Assembly (NCBI GenBank): GCA_023228765.1
Contig: JALOAM010000030.1
Location: 1 to 22,786, forward strand
Source: Dehalococcoidia bacterium
GTDB lineage: Bacteria; Chloroflexota; Dehalococcoidia; UBA2979
Direction of reading: 5' to 3'
Length of the DNA: 22,786 nucleotides
Program-made: the position numbers and the translations under genes
In this document: positions 20,589-22,786 of the stretch, in pieces
Numbering within the stretch: the first letter of the stretch is position 1
How the letters are laid out: every line of letters starts with the position of its first letter
The notes under the pieces: generated by a model
What the model saw: only the letters and a program-made list of their open reading frames with translations
What the model was told of the DNA's origin: nothing
The model's database searches: none

Positions 20589-21377
20589 CTACCGGCCCTC
20601 GAAGGCGGGGGCACGGCGCTCGGCAGTGGCAGCGACGCCCTCCTTGAAGTCGGCGGTGCGGCGGAGCCAGTCCTGCTCCACCTGCTCCGTGTCCATCGCG
20701 CGGCGCACGTCGTCGGCGTAGCCGCGGCGCAGCGTCCGGCGGATGGAGCGCACGGCGAGCGGCGCCGCCGCCGCGATCTCGTTCGCCAGGTCGAGGGCTC
20801 GCTCCCGCAGCTGCTCCTCGGGCGCGAGTTCATCGACGAGGCCGATCGCGTGGCCCTGCTCACCCGAGATCAGCATGCCAGTCATCAGCAGACGGGAGGC
20901 CCACTGCTGCCCGACCACGCGAGGCAGCGTCGCGCTCGTCGCGAAACCATTGTGGAACCCGAGGCGCGAGAAGGACACGGTCAGCCTCGCGTCCGGCGTG
21001 GCCACGCGGAAGTCCGCGACCAGCGCCAGCCCGAGACCCGCACCGATGGCGTTCCCGTGCACCGCGGCCACGATCGGCGTCCCGGTCTCGAAGAGACGCA
21101 CCGCCTCCCGGTAGAGGTGCTCCCGCCCTCGGCGGTTGCCGGTCGGCGGGGAGGCCGGTGCGTCGCGGCGCAGGTTCGCGCCGGCGCAGAACGAGCGCCC
21201 ACCCGAGCACAGCACCACCGCGCGCGCCTCGGTCTCCGCGTCGATGTACTCCAGCGCGCTCGCGATGTTGTCGATGAGCTCGATGTCGAGGTAATTGTGC
21301 GGCGGGCGCTGGATCTCGAGGGTGGCGATGTGCCCATCGATCGTGAACCCCAGGTCGGCAAACTCGGGCAGCGGCAT
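20589..21377 (-). CDS. Enoyl-CoA hydratase/isomerase (crotonase) family protein
   Basis: A 262-residue crotonase fold protein. The oxyanion-hole segments are present: GRSFCAGANL (60-69) and VHGNAIGAGLGLAL (106-119). The two glutamates that activate water in enoyl-CoA hydratase are missing: the first place reads Gly116 in GAGLGLA and the second reads Arg138 in VSFSRLGF. It may therefore be an isomerase, thioesterase-like or other crotonase rather than a hydratase; the FSRLGFHNG-F-ATLPRVVG pattern occurs in such subgroups. The C-terminal EQDWLRRTADFKEGVAATAERRAPAFEGR is normal. GAGGGGG sits about 5 bases before the ATG. The hydrolase gene follows 6 bases later, so an acyl-CoA step coupled to hydrolysis of the product is plausible but inferred. 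Confidence 0.9.
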   Translation of the reverse strand: MPLPEFADLGFTIDGHIATLEIQRPPHNYLDIELIDNIASALEYIDAETEARAVVLCSGGRSFCAGANLRRDAPASPPTGNRRGREHLYREAVRLFETGTPIVAAVHGNAIGAGLGLALVADFRVATPDARLTVSFSRLGFHNGFATSATLPRVVGQQWASRLLMTGMLISGEQGHAIGLVDELAPEEQLRERALDLANEIAAAAPLAVRSIRRTLRRGYADDVRRAMDTEQVEQDWLRRTADFKEGVAATAERRAPAFEGR

Positions 21378-21466
21378 CTCATCCCCCTCGGACTGGCTCA
21401 GTCGGTGCAGTGAGGGGCGAGTGAAGCGCAGATCGGGCTCGGCGGTCTAGTCCACCTCGTCCCGGC

Positions 21467-22453
21467 CTACCCGAGCAGCGCCCGCCGGATGGACGCCAGC
21501 TCGTCCGCCCTCCAGCGCCGCGACAGCGCGGAGTTCGGCACGCTGCCCGTCGAGCCGTGGAACGCGCCGGGGTAGACGTGCAGCTCGGTCGGCACGCCCG
21601 CCGCGAGGAGCGCACGGGCGTAGGCGATGTCCTCGTCCAGGAAGAGGTCCAGCGTGCCGATGCAGATGTACGTCGGCGGCAGGCCCGAGAGGTCGGTCGC
21701 CCTCGCGGGGGCCGCGTACGCCTCCACGTCCGGGGCGCCGGCGCGCCCGCCGAGGTAGGCGTTCCAGCCGACGGCATTGCAGGTGCGGTTCCAGACGCGG
21801 CTGTCGAGGATCGCGTGCGAACTGGCCGTCTCGTTGCGGTCGTCCAGCATCGGGTAGACCAGGTGCTGGTAGCAGAGGGCGATCTGCCCGCGGTCACGCA
21901 CGAGCAGCGCGAGTCCGGCAGCGAGCCCCGCCCCGGCACTCCCCCCACCCAGCGCGATCCTCGAGCGGTCCACGCCGAGGGTGTCCGCGCTCTCGACGAG
22001 CCAGCGCAGGCCGGCGTGGCAGTCATCGAGCGGCGCGGGGTACGGGTGCTCCGGCGCGAGGCGGTAGTCCACCGACGCCACGAGGACGCCGAGTTCGTCC
22101 GCGATCCACGCGCAGTAGGCGTCGCTCGCCTCGACGGAGCCGCCGACCATCCCGCCGCCGTGGATCCAGTAGAACGCCGGCGCCGAGGCCGGTGCGGACT
22201 GCGGCCGGTAGAGGCGGACCGGGACGTCCGGTTGCCCCTCCCCACCGGGCGCGACGTGGTCCTCGATCGTCACGGTGGAGGGCATCACGACCTGTGCCTG
22301 TGCCTGCCGCGCTGCGCCCGCTGCCCGGAGGACGGCGACCGTGCCGGGGATGTCGTCAGCGTCGAGGTCACGCGCCGGGATGCGCTCGAACAGCGGCCGG
22401 TGCTCGTCGTCCAGGTGCGCCGCGATGTCGAGGCCGGTCGTCGTGCTGGTCAT
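21467..22453 (-). CDS. Hormone-sensitive-lipase-type esterase (alpha/beta hydrolase-3)
   Basis: A 328-residue HSL-family esterase. HGGGMVGGS (98-106) is the family's HGGG oxyanion motif; SVDYRLAPEHPYPAPLDDC (127-145) is diagnostic; GGGSAGAG (169-176) holds Ser172, a variant of the usual GDSAG; Asp269 in GTLDLFLDED and His299 in GAFHGS complete the triad. The N-terminal cap (1-60) is helical and Ala-rich. Such enzymes cleave short-chain esters in the cytoplasm. The ATG has GGGAGGG about 7 bases upstream. It lies between yajQ (78 bases upstream) and the crotonase gene (89 bases downstream), all on the minus strand. Confidence 0.94.
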   Translation of the reverse strand: MTSTTTGLDIAAHLDDEHRPLFERIPARDLDADDIPGTVAVLRAAGAARQAQAQVVMPSTVTIEDHVAPGGEGQPDVPVRLYRPQSAPASAPAFYWIHGGGMVGGSVEASDAYCAWIADELGVLVASVDYRLAPEHPYPAPLDDCHAGLRWLVESADTLGVDRSRIALGGGSAGAGLAAGLALLVRDRGQIALCYQHLVYPMLDDRNETASSHAILDSRVWNRTCNAVGWNAYLGGRAGAPDVEAYAAPARATDLSGLPPTYICIGTLDLFLDEDIAYARALLAAGVPTELHVYPGAFHGSTGSVPNSALSRRWRADELASIRRALLG

Positions 22454-22531
22454 GGGCCTGCCCTCCCTCGTCGCTCGCCAGCCCCCGGACTGGGGAGCGA
22501 ACGCGCGGATGGTAGCCCTCGGACGGTGAGG

Positions 22532-22786
22532 CTAGCGGTAGTTGCCGAAGGAGAGCTCGACGTCCCAGTCCTGCTCCTTCAGGGAGCGGATGACCTGCTG
22601 CAGCTCATCGCGGCTGGAGCCGGCCACGCGGACCGCGTCGCCCTGCACCTGTGCCTTCACCTTCTTGAGCTTCAGGTCGCGGATGTGCTGCGTGATCTTC
22701 TTGGCGGTGTCGCTGTCGATGGACTGTACGAGGCTCACAGACTGCTTCACGGTGTCGCCGCCCGCGCGCTCCACCTCATCGCGCTT
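22532..22786 (-). CDS. yajQ: YajQ-family nucleotide-binding protein (5' end cut by window)
   Basis: The last 84 residues of a YajQ (DUF520) protein; the start lies beyond the right edge. The visible part begins KRDEVERAGGDTVKQSV and contains the family block GIDSDTAKKITQ-like SIDSDTAKKITQHIRDLKLKKVKAQVQ, GDAVRVAGSSRDELQQVI and the ending DVELSFGNYR. Complete proteins have about 160 residues. YajQ proteins bind nucleotides and one from Xanthomonas was reported as a cyclic-di-GMP receptor; in other species the role is not settled. The HSL esterase gene follows after 78 bases on the same strand. Confidence 0.95.
   Translation of the reverse strand, partial: KRDEVERAGGDTVKQSVSLVQSIDSDTAKKITQHIRDLKLKKVKAQVQGDAVRVAGSSRDELQQVIRSLKEQDWDVELSFGNYR

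Noticed and set aside
19344..21413. A 689-codon plus-strand frame over the hydrolase and crotonase genes.
   Set aside because: It is antisense to two genes with clear catalytic motifs, and the translation has no recognisable domain.

Overview
The window is a dense, high-GC (roughly 70%) bacterial chromosome segment. It has 24 supported protein genes, two of them cut by the window edges, and no rRNA, tRNA, CRISPR array, transposase or phage module that I can see. No stretch above 300 bases lacks a gene; the longest gaps (about 170-240 bases) hold promoters and a dispersed palindromic repeat. Codon use, a TANNNT -10 box placed 6-7 bases before several start codons (leaderless mRNAs), a LigC/Prim-PolC-type pair, a YciH-type SUI1 protein and DUF2795 fit a Chloroflexota (Dehalococcoidia/Thermomicrobia-like) or actinobacterial lineage. 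I lean to Chloroflexota, as an inference only.

Layout. 1-1900: FmdB-type zinc ribbon (partial), macro-domain deacetylase, and two small proteins (DUF4170-like, DUF2795), closed by a stem-loop. 1900-5410: lipid-anchored SlyD-like FKBP divergent from oligoribonuclease, a CBS-pair protein and a class III CoA-transferase. 5580-8400: proline-iminopeptidase-like hydrolase, SUI1/YciH, LigD-type polymerase (Prim-PolC-like) and a DoxX-like membrane protein. 8600-11250: a degenerate STAS protein, an ECF sigma factor with a SnoaL domain, and a LigC-type ligase. 11390-13420: esterase and LLM flavin oxidoreductase, probably one operon. 13650-17050: a long malate synthase, then a receiver-kinase fusion. 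17055-19480: a four-gene minus-strand operon of three membrane-stress proteins (resembling the enterobacterial yqjD-yqjE-yqjK arrangement) ending in an inositol-monophosphatase-like gene. 19716-22786: hydrolase, crotonase and HSL-type esterase, then the end of yajQ.

Themes. The metabolic genes (CoA-transferase, crotonase, malate synthase, LLM oxidoreductase, four unrelated alpha/beta hydrolases) point to aerobic breakdown of diverse organic acids and esters. The polymerase and ligase suggest a Ku-independent excision-repair pair. Regulation is represented by the ECF-SnoaL sigma factor, the STAS protein without its phosphorylatable serine, the CBS protein and, most unusually, the receiver domain fused to an aminoglycoside-phosphotransferase-like kinase. 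Seven copies of one palindromic element sit just downstream of gene ends.
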